From Promethearchaeota archaeon Loki_b31 (GTDB taxonomy: Archaea > Asgardarchaeota > Lokiarchaeia > Sigyniarchaeales > SOKP01), in assembly GCA_005222975.1 (NCBI GenBank), contig NJBI01000006.1, forward strand, positions 38,698 through 102,697: a stretch of DNA of 64,000 nucleotides, in the 5' to 3' direction. The notes under the pieces were generated by a model, which saw only the letters and a program-made list of their open reading frames with translations, did not search any database and was not told the origin of the DNA. The position numbers and the translations under genes were made by a program. Of the stretch, positions 28,993-39,040 are shown in pieces (position 1 is the stretch's first letter; the number at the start of each line of letters is the position of its first letter).

Positions 28993-31032
28993 TTAAAAAG
29001 TTATCTTTGTGCTAAGCAAATCTTCATTTTTTGATGAAGCTCCAATGTAAATAGTATATTCGATACTCTCGACTTCCCATGCTCTATTATCAGGATTATA
29101 CCATGCAAAATCTTTTTTCTTCACATCAATAGATACAGTCTTTGTTTCTTTAGGTTTTAAAGCGACTCTCTTAAATCCACGTAACAGTTTTAAGGGACGA
29201 TCAACGCTAGAATTTTCAAAACCTACATATAACTGTACAATCTCTTCACCGGTAATAGCTCCAATATTCGAGATTTCCACACTAACACTAATTTTCTCTT
29301 CGGTTGATTCCACTCGAATATTTTTATATCTATATTCAGTATAACTCAACCCAAATCCAAAAGGAAATGCTGATTCTCGGCGTTCCTTTTCCATTAATGT
29401 GTATCCGTGATAATATCCGTATTCGATTTCGTCAACATATATGTCAAAGAATGGTAAATGTGCGGGATCTGTAGGGATTGTAAGAGGTAATTTTCCGCTT
29501 GGGTTAATTACTCCAAAAATAATGTCAGCTAAAGCGTTTCCTCCTTCCATACCTGAATACCAAACCATTAAAATAGCGGGGACTCTTGTTCTCCATTCTT
29601 CCATGAGAATAGCGCTTCCCCCAATAAGTACAACTACGCATTTTTGATTAACTTTTGATACGGCATTAATTAGTTTAATTTCATTCTCTCTCAAACCAAG
29701 GTTAATGCGATCTCCTAATCCCTTTGAAATATGTGGAATATATTCTCCCTCATCCTTATACGTGTAACCAACCATTAAAACTACCGCATCTACGCTTTGA
29801 GCAATCTGTTGAGCAACTTCAAGATCGCTACCATCGTTATGTATTATTTTTACTTTATCACCGAATCTATTTTCTAAACCGTGTAAAGGCGTAACAATAT
29901 TATTTTGGCGCACGTGACTGCTTCCATGATCACCCGTATTTTTTAAATCGGCTAATGGACCAATTACTGCTAAAGTATCAACTTCTTTAAAAGTAAAAGG
30001 TAAAATTTTACCTTGATTTTTAAGCAAGACCATGCTATTCTCGGCAACTTTGCGAGCTAAAAGAACATGTTCATCACAACCGATTAAAGTAGGATTGTAA
30101 TTTTGAGAGTCTTCTTTGGTAGTAAATCTTAACACTGTGCGGATTATTCGCTTTGCGGAATCTTCTATTAATTTTAAAGGAACTTTTCCTTGTTTCACTG
30201 CTTTTTCTAGTTTTCTTCCGTAATATTTTGCACGGGGCATTTCAACATCTAAGCCTCCCATGACCCCGCCAATGGTATCGTGGACCCCATACATCCAATC
30301 AGAATGCACAAAACCTTCAAACCCCCATTCACCTTTTAGTATATCTCTTAATAAGGGAGCATTATGACCACAGTATTCGCCGCGAACTTTATTATAGGCC
30401 GACATAACTGTAGCACAATCTTCCTCGATACAACGCTTAAAATGAGGAAGATAGACTTCTCGCAATGTTCGTTCGTCTAATTGTACATCAACTTTAAATC
30501 GCGAATGTTCAATGCTATTAGCAATATAATGTTTAACTGTGGCCATAACATTATGTTTTTGTACGCCACGTATCAAAGCTGCCCCAAATTCACCAAGATG
30601 AAAGGGATCTTCTCCGTAAGTTTCTTGAGCTCGACCCCACGCGGGATGCCGCAAAAGATTTACACATACACCTCCAAAAAGATTTCCTCCGTGAGCACGT
30701 GCTTCTTTACCGATAACTTCACCCACCTCTTCTTCGAGTTTAATATCCCACGAAGCCCCTCGAGCCATGGATACAGGGAAACAAGTAGAGCCGGGCATCA
30801 TTACACCCCTCGGACCATCCGTAAATAAGAACGGAGGTATACCTAATCGTTTAACGCCCCCACCTGGATAAGCACGCACGCCGAACTTTCGATCTTTTAG
30901 CAACAATATAAAAAAATGATTCCCCGACATTATATCAATCTTTTCTTTTAATGTCATTTCGGATAAAGCATAATCTACATATTCGTCTATTTCTCTATCT
31001 GACATTCCTTTTTTGATTTTAGATTTTATCAT
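28993..31032 (-). CDS. Glycoside hydrolase family 3 beta-glucosidase-like enzyme
   Basis: TVKHYIANSIE, GFVHSDWMYG, GGNALADIIFGVINPSGKLPLTIP, C-terminal fibronectin III-like domain. Confidence 0.93.
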   Translation of the reverse strand: MIKSKIKKGMSDREIDEYVDYALSEMTLKEKIDIMSGNHFFILLLKDRKFGVRAYPGGGVKRLGIPPFLFTDGPRGVMMPGSTCFPVSMARGASWDIKLEEEVGEVIGKEARAHGGNLFGGVCVNLLRHPAWGRAQETYGEDPFHLGEFGAALIRGVQKHNVMATVKHYIANSIEHSRFKVDVQLDERTLREVYLPHFKRCIEEDCATVMSAYNKVRGEYCGHNAPLLRDILKGEWGFEGFVHSDWMYGVHDTIGGVMGGLDVEMPRAKYYGRKLEKAVKQGKVPLKLIEDSAKRIIRTVLRFTTKEDSQNYNPTLIGCDEHVLLARKVAENSMVLLKNQGKILPFTFKEVDTLAVIGPLADLKNTGDHGSSHVRQNNIVTPLHGLENRFGDKVKIIHNDGSDLEVAQQIAQSVDAVVLMVGYTYKDEGEYIPHISKGLGDRINLGLRENEIKLINAVSKVNQKCVVVLIGGSAILMEEWRTRVPAILMVWYSGMEGGNALADIIFGVINPSGKLPLTIPTDPAHLPFFDIYVDEIEYGYYHGYTLMEKERRESAFPFGFGLSYTEYRYKNIRVESTEEKISVSVEISNIGAITGEEIVQLYVGFENSSVDRPLKLLRGFKRVALKPKETKTVSIDVKKKDFAWYNPDNRAWEVESIEYTIYIGASSKNEDLLSTKITF

Positions 31033-31175
31033 TATGAACTCACATTAAAAATAAATATCCCATAGTTCAAAATCAAATTTACTTCTTAAAATTTAGCATT
31101 AAAATAACAGAAATTATTAGGAATTTTTAATTAATATTCTATTTTTTATGAAAATAAGTATATTTTAAAAAAAAT

Positions 31176-32438
31176 TTGTTGATAAAAATGATTGATAATA
31201 ATTACATGTATAAATTTATAGAAGATATTTGTAACGAAGTAGGACCCCGAGAATCAGGGACAGAACAAGAAATCTTAGCAGGTAATAGAGTAGAATCAGA
31301 ATTGAAAAAGTTTTGCGACGAAACACATCAAGAATCTTATACTAGTAGTCCTCATGCCTTTCTTGGAGGCATTAAATATGGTGCAATACTGGTCTTTATT
31401 GCTGGAGTTTTTTATTGGTTATCCTTGTTAATAGATATTAATATAATTTCGTTAAATGCATCCATAAATATAATCTTCTTATTAATTGCAATAACTCTTA
31501 TCGTGATAACGATTAGTTATTTCATTTTAGAGGTGATGAAATACCACGAAATCTTTGATTTTCTCTTTCCTAAACGGGAATCACAAAATGTTATTGGGAC
31601 AATTAATCCAAAAAACGAAGTGAAAAATATAATAATCTTTTCTGCACATCACGATTCTGCCTTTGAATTTAACACTTTCTACTATTTGAAGCGGTTCGGT
31701 CAAATTATTATAAATATTGGATATTTAGCCGTTGGAATAGTATTCATTGCGATAATTTTAAAGTTAGTTTTTTTCCTTTTATCAATTGAGCAACCGATTC
31801 TCTTTTTAGTTTTTGGCATTATCTTTATATTTTTCGTTCCAATTATACTAGTTTACGTTTTTTTCCACAGCTCAAAGCCTGTCCTGGGTGCGTTCGATAA
31901 TTTGTCCGGAGTTGCTATGGTGTTAGGGATTGGAAAATATTTATCTGAAAACAAGGGTAACAGCGAAATATTCCCTAACCATACAAGGGTTCAATTAATC
32001 TCGTTTGCAGGAGAAGAATCAGGCTTAAGAGGCGCAAAACGATATGTAAAAAAGCATTATGACGAATTACTATCAAGTGGAACGACTGTTGTGAACATGG
32101 ATAGCATTGCTAAAAAAGATATAATCGTAATACATGATAGAGAACCGGGAATAGGAGCTAAACACAATCCCGATGTATTTGAACCTCTTTTAGGAATCGC
32201 CAAAAAGGTGAATTTAAAAGTAAAATTAATGCCATTGCCTTTTGGTGCAACTGACGCAGCAGCCTTTAGTAAGAAAAATATTCCCGCTACTACCATTAGA
32301 GGTTTAAATCTAAAAGATGAATTAGCGCCCTACTATCATACAAGAAAGGATACGCCAGCAGTAATAGAAAAAGAAGCTTTAGGACAAATTGTACAAATTT
32401 GCCTTGATTACTTTAAACTAATAGATAATCAAAGATAA
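31176..32438 (+). CDS. M28-family metallopeptidase with transmembrane segments
   Basis: FSAHHDSAF, GAFDNLSGVAMVLGI, FAGEESGLRGAKRY, ATDAAAFSKKNIPATTI, hydrophobic segments. Confidence 0.88.
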   Translation: MLIKMIDNNYMYKFIEDICNEVGPRESGTEQEILAGNRVESELKKFCDETHQESYTSSPHAFLGGIKYGAILVFIAGVFYWLSLLIDINIISLNASINIIFLLIAITLIVITISYFILEVMKYHEIFDFLFPKRESQNVIGTINPKNEVKNIIIFSAHHDSAFEFNTFYYLKRFGQIIINIGYLAVGIVFIAIILKLVFFLLSIEQPILFLVFGIIFIFFVPIILVYVFFHSSKPVLGAFDNLSGVAMVLGIGKYLSENKGNSEIFPNHTRVQLISFAGEESGLRGAKRYVKKHYDELLSSGTTVVNMDSIAKKDIIVIHDREPGIGAKHNPDVFEPLLGIAKKVNLKVKLMPLPFGATDAAAFSKKNIPATTIRGLNLKDELAPYYHTRKDTPAVIEKEALGQIVQICLDYFKLIDNQR

Positions 32439-32479
32439 ACGTTAATCTCTATTAATTATTTTCAAATTTCCATTTTTAA

Positions 32480-32497
32480 AAGACTGTTGATAAAATA
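32480..32497 (+). repeat. IS left terminal inverted repeat
   Basis: AAGACTGTTGATAAAATA; identity extends 2 bp outward into the flanking AA/TT. Confidence 0.9.
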
Positions 32498-32750
32498 ATT
32501 AAGATTTGACTAATTTTAAATTCTCCCTTTATTGCTTTGATCACCCTTCTATTGTAATTTAACCACTCTATTTTGAATCGCCGCTATGGCAAAGAAAAAC
32601 TATAGCGTCATCGGCTACGATTTAGAGGATCTTGTATTTGAAAATCATCGAATTAGAACTCAATCACCAATCCTATATATCTGCGTGATATGCTCATATA
32701 TACCTACATATCACTCCTATTTTTAAACACAAACTAGGTATATTATCTAC

Positions 32751-33698
32751 ATGATATATCAAGAATATCTTCCATTTGAATCTTTACTCCAACAAGTAGA
32801 GAAAAAAGAAATTAAGCTGCCTTTTCCGCTGGAATATACCATTGAGAAAATTGAAAAAATCAAGAAGAAAATCCCCAAATCTTACGATAATATTGCCCGT
32901 ATCCTTGCTTTATCTCGTCCTGTGGTTGAATTAGTCCTATTTAAGAGGGATTATCAAGAACCAGAACGGGCTCCGAACTCTAGAGGTAGACCGGGCATCT
33001 CCACGACATCGCTCATTCTGATTCATTTATTGTCCAAAACCATGATTTCCGATAGTTATCGGCAGGCCGAGAGAATTTTAAATGCGCACCCCACTTGGTT
33101 AAAAGCACTCGATCTGAAAAAGGCTCCCAGTCATACAACTATGAGTAAATTCAGAAAAAACAGGGGGGTTGATTTTTTTGACTCCTATTTCCATCAACTC
33201 ACGGAGTTGCTGTTTGCGTTTGGTCTTATTAAGGAAAAAGACGACGTTATCGTTGATTCAGCTCCGATCGAGGCGTCTCAGAATTTTGCCCGTTCTAATT
33301 CTGGCATCAAGATAAATGAGGCGAAGCTACAAGAATTTTTTAATACCGTGGATTTTACGCCTGCCGCGAACTTAATTGCTCCTGCGTGTGAGCTGGGCCG
33401 TAAAAGAAAGTATTCTAACGAGGTCATCTTGAAATTCATCGCGTTCGAGAAGTTGTGCGGGTTCTTATCCCGCAATCAAGCGTTAACCTACCTAAAAAAG
33501 CACCCTAGTGCGGCTAAAATTGTAGGATTTAGTAGCGGGGACGTTCCTTCTACACCCTCAATAAATAATTATCTCAAGCGCATCCCTCCAATACCATGGT
33601 TAATGCGCGTGATGGTGGATTCTATCACGGAGTTTTTTGAATCGCAAGCGGATTACGACGATCACGACCCCTTGTCTTTTTTTTTCAGGTCGTTTTAA
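32751..33698 (+). CDS. DDE transposase, N-terminal part (frame A)
   Basis: Transposase N-terminal region, DSYRQAERIL, SHTTMSKFRKNRG, DVIVDSAPIEAS; frame ends just after a T9 tract. Confidence 0.85.
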   Translation: MIYQEYLPFESLLQQVEKKEIKLPFPLEYTIEKIEKIKKKIPKSYDNIARILALSRPVVELVLFKRDYQEPERAPNSRGRPGISTTSLILIHLLSKTMISDSYRQAERILNAHPTWLKALDLKKAPSHTTMSKFRKNRGVDFFDSYFHQLTELLFAFGLIKEKDDVIVDSAPIEASQNFARSNSGIKINEAKLQEFFNTVDFTPAANLIAPACELGRKRKYSNEVILKFIAFEKLCGFLSRNQALTYLKKHPSAAKIVGFSSGDVPSTPSINNYLKRIPPIPWLMRVMVDSITEFFESQADYDDHDPLSFFFRSF

Positions 33699-34254
33699 AA
33701 TAGGGAAACCTCGTCCCGATCCTGACGCCAAAATAGGATATTGTGCCGCAAAAAAACGAGCGTTTGTTGGGTATCGAGCAACCGTTATCATTGGTAGCGA
33801 GAACATGCCCATACTAGATTATCACCTCACACCGGCAAATCGTCACGATTCCGGTGCTTTCGTACCTCTTCTGTTATCCATGGAGGAGCACGAGACGCTC
33901 CCCCGTGTAGGTGCTTTTTACGGGGATAACGCTTATTTCACGACTGAGAATAGGGAATGGCTTAGATTTCATGAAAAACTGTGTAAACTCCATTCGAACG
34001 ATGAATCAGGTAAAATACCCAAAAATCGGCGCAGTGCGAAGAAAAAATCGCGCGTCCGTTCCAAGGTAGAATCGACCTTTGGCATAATGGAGGAAAACTA
34101 TAATTTCGGGCATACTCAACTGCGTGGATTCAATAACGTAAAGATTGACACGTGTTTAACATTTAGTGCGTGGAATCACTTCTTTCTACTATCCTATTTC
34201 ATGGAACGATTTGAAGATTGTATTAGTTTAAGGAGAATTTTTTATGAAAATTAA
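33637..34254 (+). CDS. DDE transposase, C-terminal part (frame B)
   Basis: KIGYCAAKKRAFVGYRATVII...LPRVGAFYGDNAYFT...RSKVESTFGIMEENYNFGHTQLRG; overlaps frame A at the T9 tract. Confidence 0.85.
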   Translation: MNRKRITTITTPCLFFSGRFKIGKPRPDPDAKIGYCAAKKRAFVGYRATVIIGSENMPILDYHLTPANRHDSGAFVPLLLSMEEHETLPRVGAFYGDNAYFTTENREWLRFHEKLCKLHSNDESGKIPKNRRSAKKKSRVRSKVESTFGIMEENYNFGHTQLRGFNNVKIDTCLTFSAWNHFFLLSYFMERFEDCISLRRIFYEN

Positions 34255-34270
34255 TAAGGAAGGGTTCTAA

Positions 34271-34288
34271 TATTTTATCAACAGTCTT
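34271..34288 (-). repeat. IS right terminal inverted repeat
   Basis: TATTTTATCAACAGTCTT, reverse complement of left repeat. Confidence 0.9.
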
Positions 34289-34289
34289 T

Positions 34290-34694
34290 TTAATAGAGAA
34301 AAATTATTTTCCGAATATACATTTCTATTTTTTCCAATATTATGTTAAAATTGGATTCATAATTAATATCAAAGACTAAAAAAGTTTTCTCGTCGCATTC
34401 AATAATAACAATTGTCTGTCCTTCTAACTCAGCAATAATTTTATTTACTTTTCTATCTCCCATTGTACGACCAAGATCTGTAGCACTTTCTAAAACCGAA
34501 GCGCACATCGATGTGAAGTTATTAAAATCTATGTCTTCCTTGAAATCTTTAGCGATAAGTCCACCGTTGCGATATGCGAATAAAACGCCGAGTAACTTGC
34601 CTTTATTCTTTAATTCAATCAAGATCTGGTTTAATCTTTCAATTTTTTGAGATTTTGGAAGTTCTATCTCATTCATCTTTATAATAATACTCAA
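34290..34694 (-). CDS. Roadblock/LC7-like domain protein
   Basis: GVLFAYRNGGLIAKDF...FTSMCASVLESATDLGRTMG...QTIVIIECDEKTFLVF pattern. Confidence 0.8.
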   Translation of the reverse strand: MSIIIKMNEIELPKSQKIERLNQILIELKNKGKLLGVLFAYRNGGLIAKDFKEDIDFNNFTSMCASVLESATDLGRTMGDRKVNKIIAELEGQTIVIIECDEKTFLVFDINYESNFNIILEKIEMYIRKIIFLY

Positions 34695-34717
34695 TTTTCA
34701 ATAAATAATTTATATTA

Positions 34718-36148
34718 ATGAGTCTTAAAATTTTAATATATATGAATAATCAAAGCTCTAAAATCGAGGAAATAATCCGTAATGCTAACAAAAAGTTTAT
34801 TGAAGAAGATTTAACAAATTTTCTAAAAATTTCGAGTTATACTTTAAATAAAGAAGCAATAATAGAAGCAAAAGATTTTATTATTTCATATATTTCTGAT
34901 TTTTGCGAAGATATTAAAGAGATCGAAGGGGAAATAAATCCTTTATTGTTAGCTAAGGTCAAAGGAAAGATCAAGGATTCTTTATTAATTTACATGATGT
35001 ACGATACGCAACCTGTAAATAAAGAAAATAAATGGATTAGTAATCCTTTTGGTGCTGAAGTAACGCAATTACCCAAACCCTTGGATAGATTAGGTAATTG
35101 CGTAATTGCAAGAGGTGCTTATAATTCAAAGACTCCTTTGTTATGCTTCCTAAACGTAGTAAAAATATTGAAAAAAGAAAAAAAGCTTCCAATTTCTCTA
35201 CTATTACTATTCGATGGGGAAGAAGAATTAGGCTCGCCTACTTTATTAAAAATACTTGAAAACAGAAAGAATTTATTTAACTCTTGTTTAGGTGCGTATT
35301 ATCCTTCAATGAAGCAAGATTTAAACGGTAATTCTGTTCTAAAGCTTGGTTACAAAGGTATTTTGTCGCTAACCGTAAAAGTCACATCTACAAATGAGGA
35401 AACACATTCTGCTTTTAGTTCGATGGTACCTAATCCTGCGCTTGATTTGATTTCTTTACTTAGTACCATTTATTCAAAAGACAAATTTAAAATTAATTCC
35501 TTACGTAATCCATACCATATGACCTCTGACGAGCAATCCATGATTAAAGATTTAATGAAAAAAATTGATCTTGAGAATATTAAAAATAAAGCTGGAATTA
35601 CGCAAACATTAGAAGATGATACAAAAAAATCTTTTGTTAATTACTTATTCAATCCAACTTTTAATATCTCCACCCTAAAATCGGGTTACTTAGAAGATGG
35701 GGTAAAAAACATGGTTGCAAACAACGCAGAATGTAACATCGATATAAGATTTGCCCACAATGTCTCTATTAACGATATTTATAAAGAAATTAGAAAAAAT
35801 GTATCTAATTTAGCAAGATATTCAAAATCTAAAATTGAATTAATTAAAAATATTGGTTACGAGCGCTCTAAAGTTAAACTCGATTCAATTTTAGTAAAAA
35901 GCCTTATAAAAAGTTTTGATATGTTAGGCATATCAACCCATATTTGGCCAATTAGTGCTGCTGCTGCTCCGTTAAGCAAGATACAGAAGGAGTTAGCGAT
36001 AGGTTTTGTCGTTGGTGGTTTAGGAATTGGAGGTTTTGCTCACGCCCCAAATGAATTTATCCAAATAAACTCAATTGTTAATACAAAACTTTCAAATTAT
36101 TTATTTTTACAAAACTATGCAATGTTGTATAATAAAGAAAGCAATTAA
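34718..36148 (+). CDS. M20-family peptidase/deacylase-like protein
   Basis: LLIYMMYDTQP, FDGEEELGSPTL, ETHSAFSSMVPNPALDLI. Confidence 0.85.
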   Translation: MSLKILIYMNNQSSKIEEIIRNANKKFIEEDLTNFLKISSYTLNKEAIIEAKDFIISYISDFCEDIKEIEGEINPLLLAKVKGKIKDSLLIYMMYDTQPVNKENKWISNPFGAEVTQLPKPLDRLGNCVIARGAYNSKTPLLCFLNVVKILKKEKKLPISLLLLFDGEEELGSPTLLKILENRKNLFNSCLGAYYPSMKQDLNGNSVLKLGYKGILSLTVKVTSTNEETHSAFSSMVPNPALDLISLLSTIYSKDKFKINSLRNPYHMTSDEQSMIKDLMKKIDLENIKNKAGITQTLEDDTKKSFVNYLFNPTFNISTLKSGYLEDGVKNMVANNAECNIDIRFAHNVSINDIYKEIRKNVSNLARYSKSKIELIKNIGYERSKVKLDSILVKSLIKSFDMLGISTHIWPISAAAAPLSKIQKELAIGFVVGGLGIGGFAHAPNEFIQINSIVNTKLSNYLFLQNYAMLYNKESN

Positions 36149-37311
36149 TACGAATGAAACAGCCCACCAAATCCTCGAAGCTCAGTTTCAATTGCTTGTT
36201 GAGGACACATTTCCATACAACAGAGACAAGAAATACAAACTTTTCTCAAGAATTCGGGATACTCATCAGTCTCAAAATTTATAGCATTCGCAGGACAATC
36301 TTCAAAACATTGTCCACATTTTTTACAAAGTTTCTTCTTTAATTTTGGAATTTTTTTAGTTACCTTGTAAACTATGCTCCTAGTTATAAAACTTGCGAGC
36401 TTAGTCATAAATTTCCCAGGAACTTTAAATTTTGGAGTTATGCTTTTAGCTTCTTCTAACGATAATCCAAAAATTTCAATATTATCAAGATTTCCTTCAC
36501 CGAGCCCTCTTTCAAATGCATTTTTCAAATGAGGAACGTATTTAAGTCCATCAAGTTCACCTATTTCTAATGCTACAACATCTAATGCTAATTCATCTGT
36601 TCCTACCAGAATTAAATTCCAGTTTTTCATATCACCAGAGACGGGGCCCATTGTTCCTTGCATAACTCTGTGCAGATCATAAATAACTAAACGATTTGGT
36701 TTATTTTTAAAAACCCAAGAAAAGTTGTCTGCTAAAGCTTCCCCAAATTGATCTGGATTTCTACCTAATAGATGGTATTTTGCTTTTAACCCTCCTGGAA
36801 TTATCCCCCAATAATTTTTTATAGCTCCTGTTATGGTGGCTTCTCCGTGAGTTTTTAACTTAGGTAAATTTATTAATAGGTCACAGTCATTTACAGGATT
36901 TGATACGTAATAATCTTTTAATCTTAATGCTCCTTCGATAACTTCGTGAACGGGGGTATCACGCTCAAAGTTAATGAATTTTATGCTTGCTTTTTCACAA
37001 ACCTCAAGTAAACTTATTTTTTTAGCAATTTGTTCGGCAGAAATTTTTATTTGTCCGGGAGAATCTCCTATACTAACATTCTCCATTGCCACTCCAATTT
37101 CTTTTAGGTATTTTATTACGCCTTCTACGAAAACAGGCTGAGTACAAGCATCTTTAGTCGCTCTCAATAGGTTAGGTTTTAATAGAATGTTCTTACAATT
37201 AAGAATGTCGAAATGAAAATCTTCTTCAATCATCTTTATAGCTGCTACTATAGCATCTGGGATGCTTTCGTAATCGTTTATGTTTATAATGCTTATTTTC
37301 GTTGACATCAT
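36145..37311 (-). CDS. DUF362 protein with C-terminal 2x[4Fe-4S] ferredoxin domain
   Basis: ILLKPNLL, INLPKLKTHGEATITGAIKNYWGIIPG, CKKCGQCFEDCP and CISCLCCMEMCP. Confidence 0.92.
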   Translation of the reverse strand: MMSTKISIININDYESIPDAIVAAIKMIEEDFHFDILNCKNILLKPNLLRATKDACTQPVFVEGVIKYLKEIGVAMENVSIGDSPGQIKISAEQIAKKISLLEVCEKASIKFINFERDTPVHEVIEGALRLKDYYVSNPVNDCDLLINLPKLKTHGEATITGAIKNYWGIIPGGLKAKYHLLGRNPDQFGEALADNFSWVFKNKPNRLVIYDLHRVMQGTMGPVSGDMKNWNLILVGTDELALDVVALEIGELDGLKYVPHLKNAFERGLGEGNLDNIEIFGLSLEEAKSITPKFKVPGKFMTKLASFITRSIVYKVTKKIPKLKKKLCKKCGQCFEDCPANAINFETDEYPEFLRKVCISCLCCMEMCPQQAIETELRGFGGLFHSY

Positions 37312-37577
37312 ATCCCCTATATTTAAATATTAACTACAAAATTAAAATATAACTTTTAATTGAAAAAAACTGTAATTACAGAAAACAAAAAACAAAAAAC
37401 AAGACATCTTTTTATTTTAGTAAAATTATCGGAAACAAATAATTTTTAAAAAGAAACTTTAATTATTATAATAACTTAAACTTTTTACTTTTAAAAAACG
37501 GTAAAAATAAAATAGAATGGTAAATCTTGCTTATTTTTACATCAAGTATGTATTAAAACGACCAAAATCAGGCGAGT

Positions 37578-38132
37578 GTGCGGAGAAGAATGGTTGAAAG
37601 CGATTTAATGTTTAAAATCTGTCTTTTTGGAGATGGTGGAGTGGGAAAAACTACTTTAATAGGTAGATATCTTACTGGAGTCTTTAAATCTGGCCAAACA
37701 ATCACTATTGGAGTTGATTTTCATGTCAAAAAGTTAGAAATAGAAGGAAAGAAAGTTTCTCTTCAAATATGGGATTTTGCTGGCGAGACTCGCTTCAGAT
37801 TTCTTTTACCAAGTTATGTAGTTGGTGCATCTGGTGGGATCTTTTTATATGATATCACAAGATTTAGCAGTTTGAAAAATTTTCCCGATTGGATCGAAAT
37901 TTTTAAAAAAGGATTCATTGGAGCTCAAGATAAACAGTTGCCTGTAATTATGGCGGGCAGTAAATTAGATTTAAACTATAAGCGAGCCGTTTCTAGCAAT
38001 GAAGCTTTTGATATGGCGAAAATACATAATCTTTACGGTTATATTGAATGTTCTGCTAAGGATGGAAGAAATGTGGAAGATATTTTTTATGAAATTACTA
38101 AATTAATGATGCACAGAGCGGGTATAATTTAG
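37578..38132 (+). CDS. Rab-like small GTPase (start possibly ATG at 37590 or 37608)
   Basis: GDGGVGKTTLIGRY, WDFAGETRF, GSKLDL, ECSAKDG. Confidence 0.92.
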   Translation: MRRRMVESDLMFKICLFGDGGVGKTTLIGRYLTGVFKSGQTITIGVDFHVKKLEIEGKKVSLQIWDFAGETRFRFLLPSYVVGASGGIFLYDITRFSSLKNFPDWIEIFKKGFIGAQDKQLPVIMAGSKLDLNYKRAVSSNEAFDMAKIHNLYGYIECSAKDGRNVEDIFYEITKLMMHRAGII

Positions 38133-38137
38133 TCTAC

Positions 38138-39040
38138 TCATTCTTTAAAAATTCCTAAAAGGGATTTTATAACTAAATTAGGAATTAAATTCTTATCAAT
38201 AACTTGAGAGCGAATCGCTTTTTCTTGATTTTTTTTAACCTCGCGTTCAGTCGTGACCCCTGTTAATACGAGTATAGTATTAATTCTGGCTCGATTTCCC
38301 GCTAAAATGTCTGTATTTAAACGGTCCCCGAATATCACTGATTTATCCGGTGATACATTCGTATGGTTTAATATCATTTGAATCCCGTAAGGATTGGGTT
38401 TACCAAAAATTTTTAGAGGTTTTTTGTTAGTACATGTTTCTACTGCGTTTACCATCACTCCTGCTCCAGGAAGTAATCCACTCGCAGCGGGTAATGTTGA
38501 ATCAGAATTTGTAGCGTAGAATTGAGCCTTACCTTGTAAAATGCAATTCTGAGCGAACGCTAGTTTTTTGTAGTTGAATTCTTTATCTAAACCCACGATT
38601 ACAAAATCAACGTTTTTATAGTTTGAGGTGGGGTTAACAATGGTATGTCCTTTTTCTTTTAATTCTTCCTTTAAACCAATTTCACCGATGACAAAAATAG
38701 TTGCATTTTGCTTTTGATTTGTAATTTCTTCCGAAGTAATCGAAGCGCTAGTATAAAAATCAGACACTTCACTATTAATATTAAAACCCTTTAAACGATC
38801 GACATACATTTGTCTTGTAACAGTAGAATTATTGGAATTATATACCACTTTAATTGAAATGTCTTTTAATTCTTGGATCACTTTATCGCTATTAGAAATT
38901 AATATATCTCCCCGGTAAATGACTCCGTCTAAGTCAAAAATTGCTAGTTCGATATTTTTTAATTCGTCAACTAATTCTCGCATGGCTAAATTTAATAAGA
39001 TTATTATTTTTATATGCTTTACTTTTCTAAAACCATCCAA
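38138..39040 (-). CDS. HAD-superfamily phosphatase (NagD/4-nitrophenylphosphatase-like)
   Basis: AIFDLDGVIYRGD, YNSNNSTVTR, FGKPNPYGI, FGDRLNTDILAGNRA; start likely the internal MRELVDELKN. Confidence 0.9.
   Translation of the reverse strand: MDGFRKVKHIKIIILLNLAMRELVDELKNIELAIFDLDGVIYRGDILISNSDKVIQELKDISIKVVYNSNNSTVTRQMYVDRLKGFNINSEVSDFYTSASITSEEITNQKQNATIFVIGEIGLKEELKEKGHTIVNPTSNYKNVDFVIVGLDKEFNYKKLAFAQNCILQGKAQFYATNSDSTLPAASGLLPGAGVMVNAVETCTNKKPLKIFGKPNPYGIQMILNHTNVSPDKSVIFGDRLNTDILAGNRARINTILVLTGVTTEREVKKNQEKAIRSQVIDKNLIPNLVIKSLLGIFKE

Larger units (their letters stand above)
32480..34288 (+). mobile_element. Insertion sequence with perfect 18-bp terminal inverted repeats
   Basis: AAGACTGTTGATAAAATA at 32480-32497 and its exact reverse complement at 34271-34288; flanking TTTAA on both sides (32475-32479, 34289-34293) as candidate target duplication; transposase ORFs inside. 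Confidence 0.9.
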
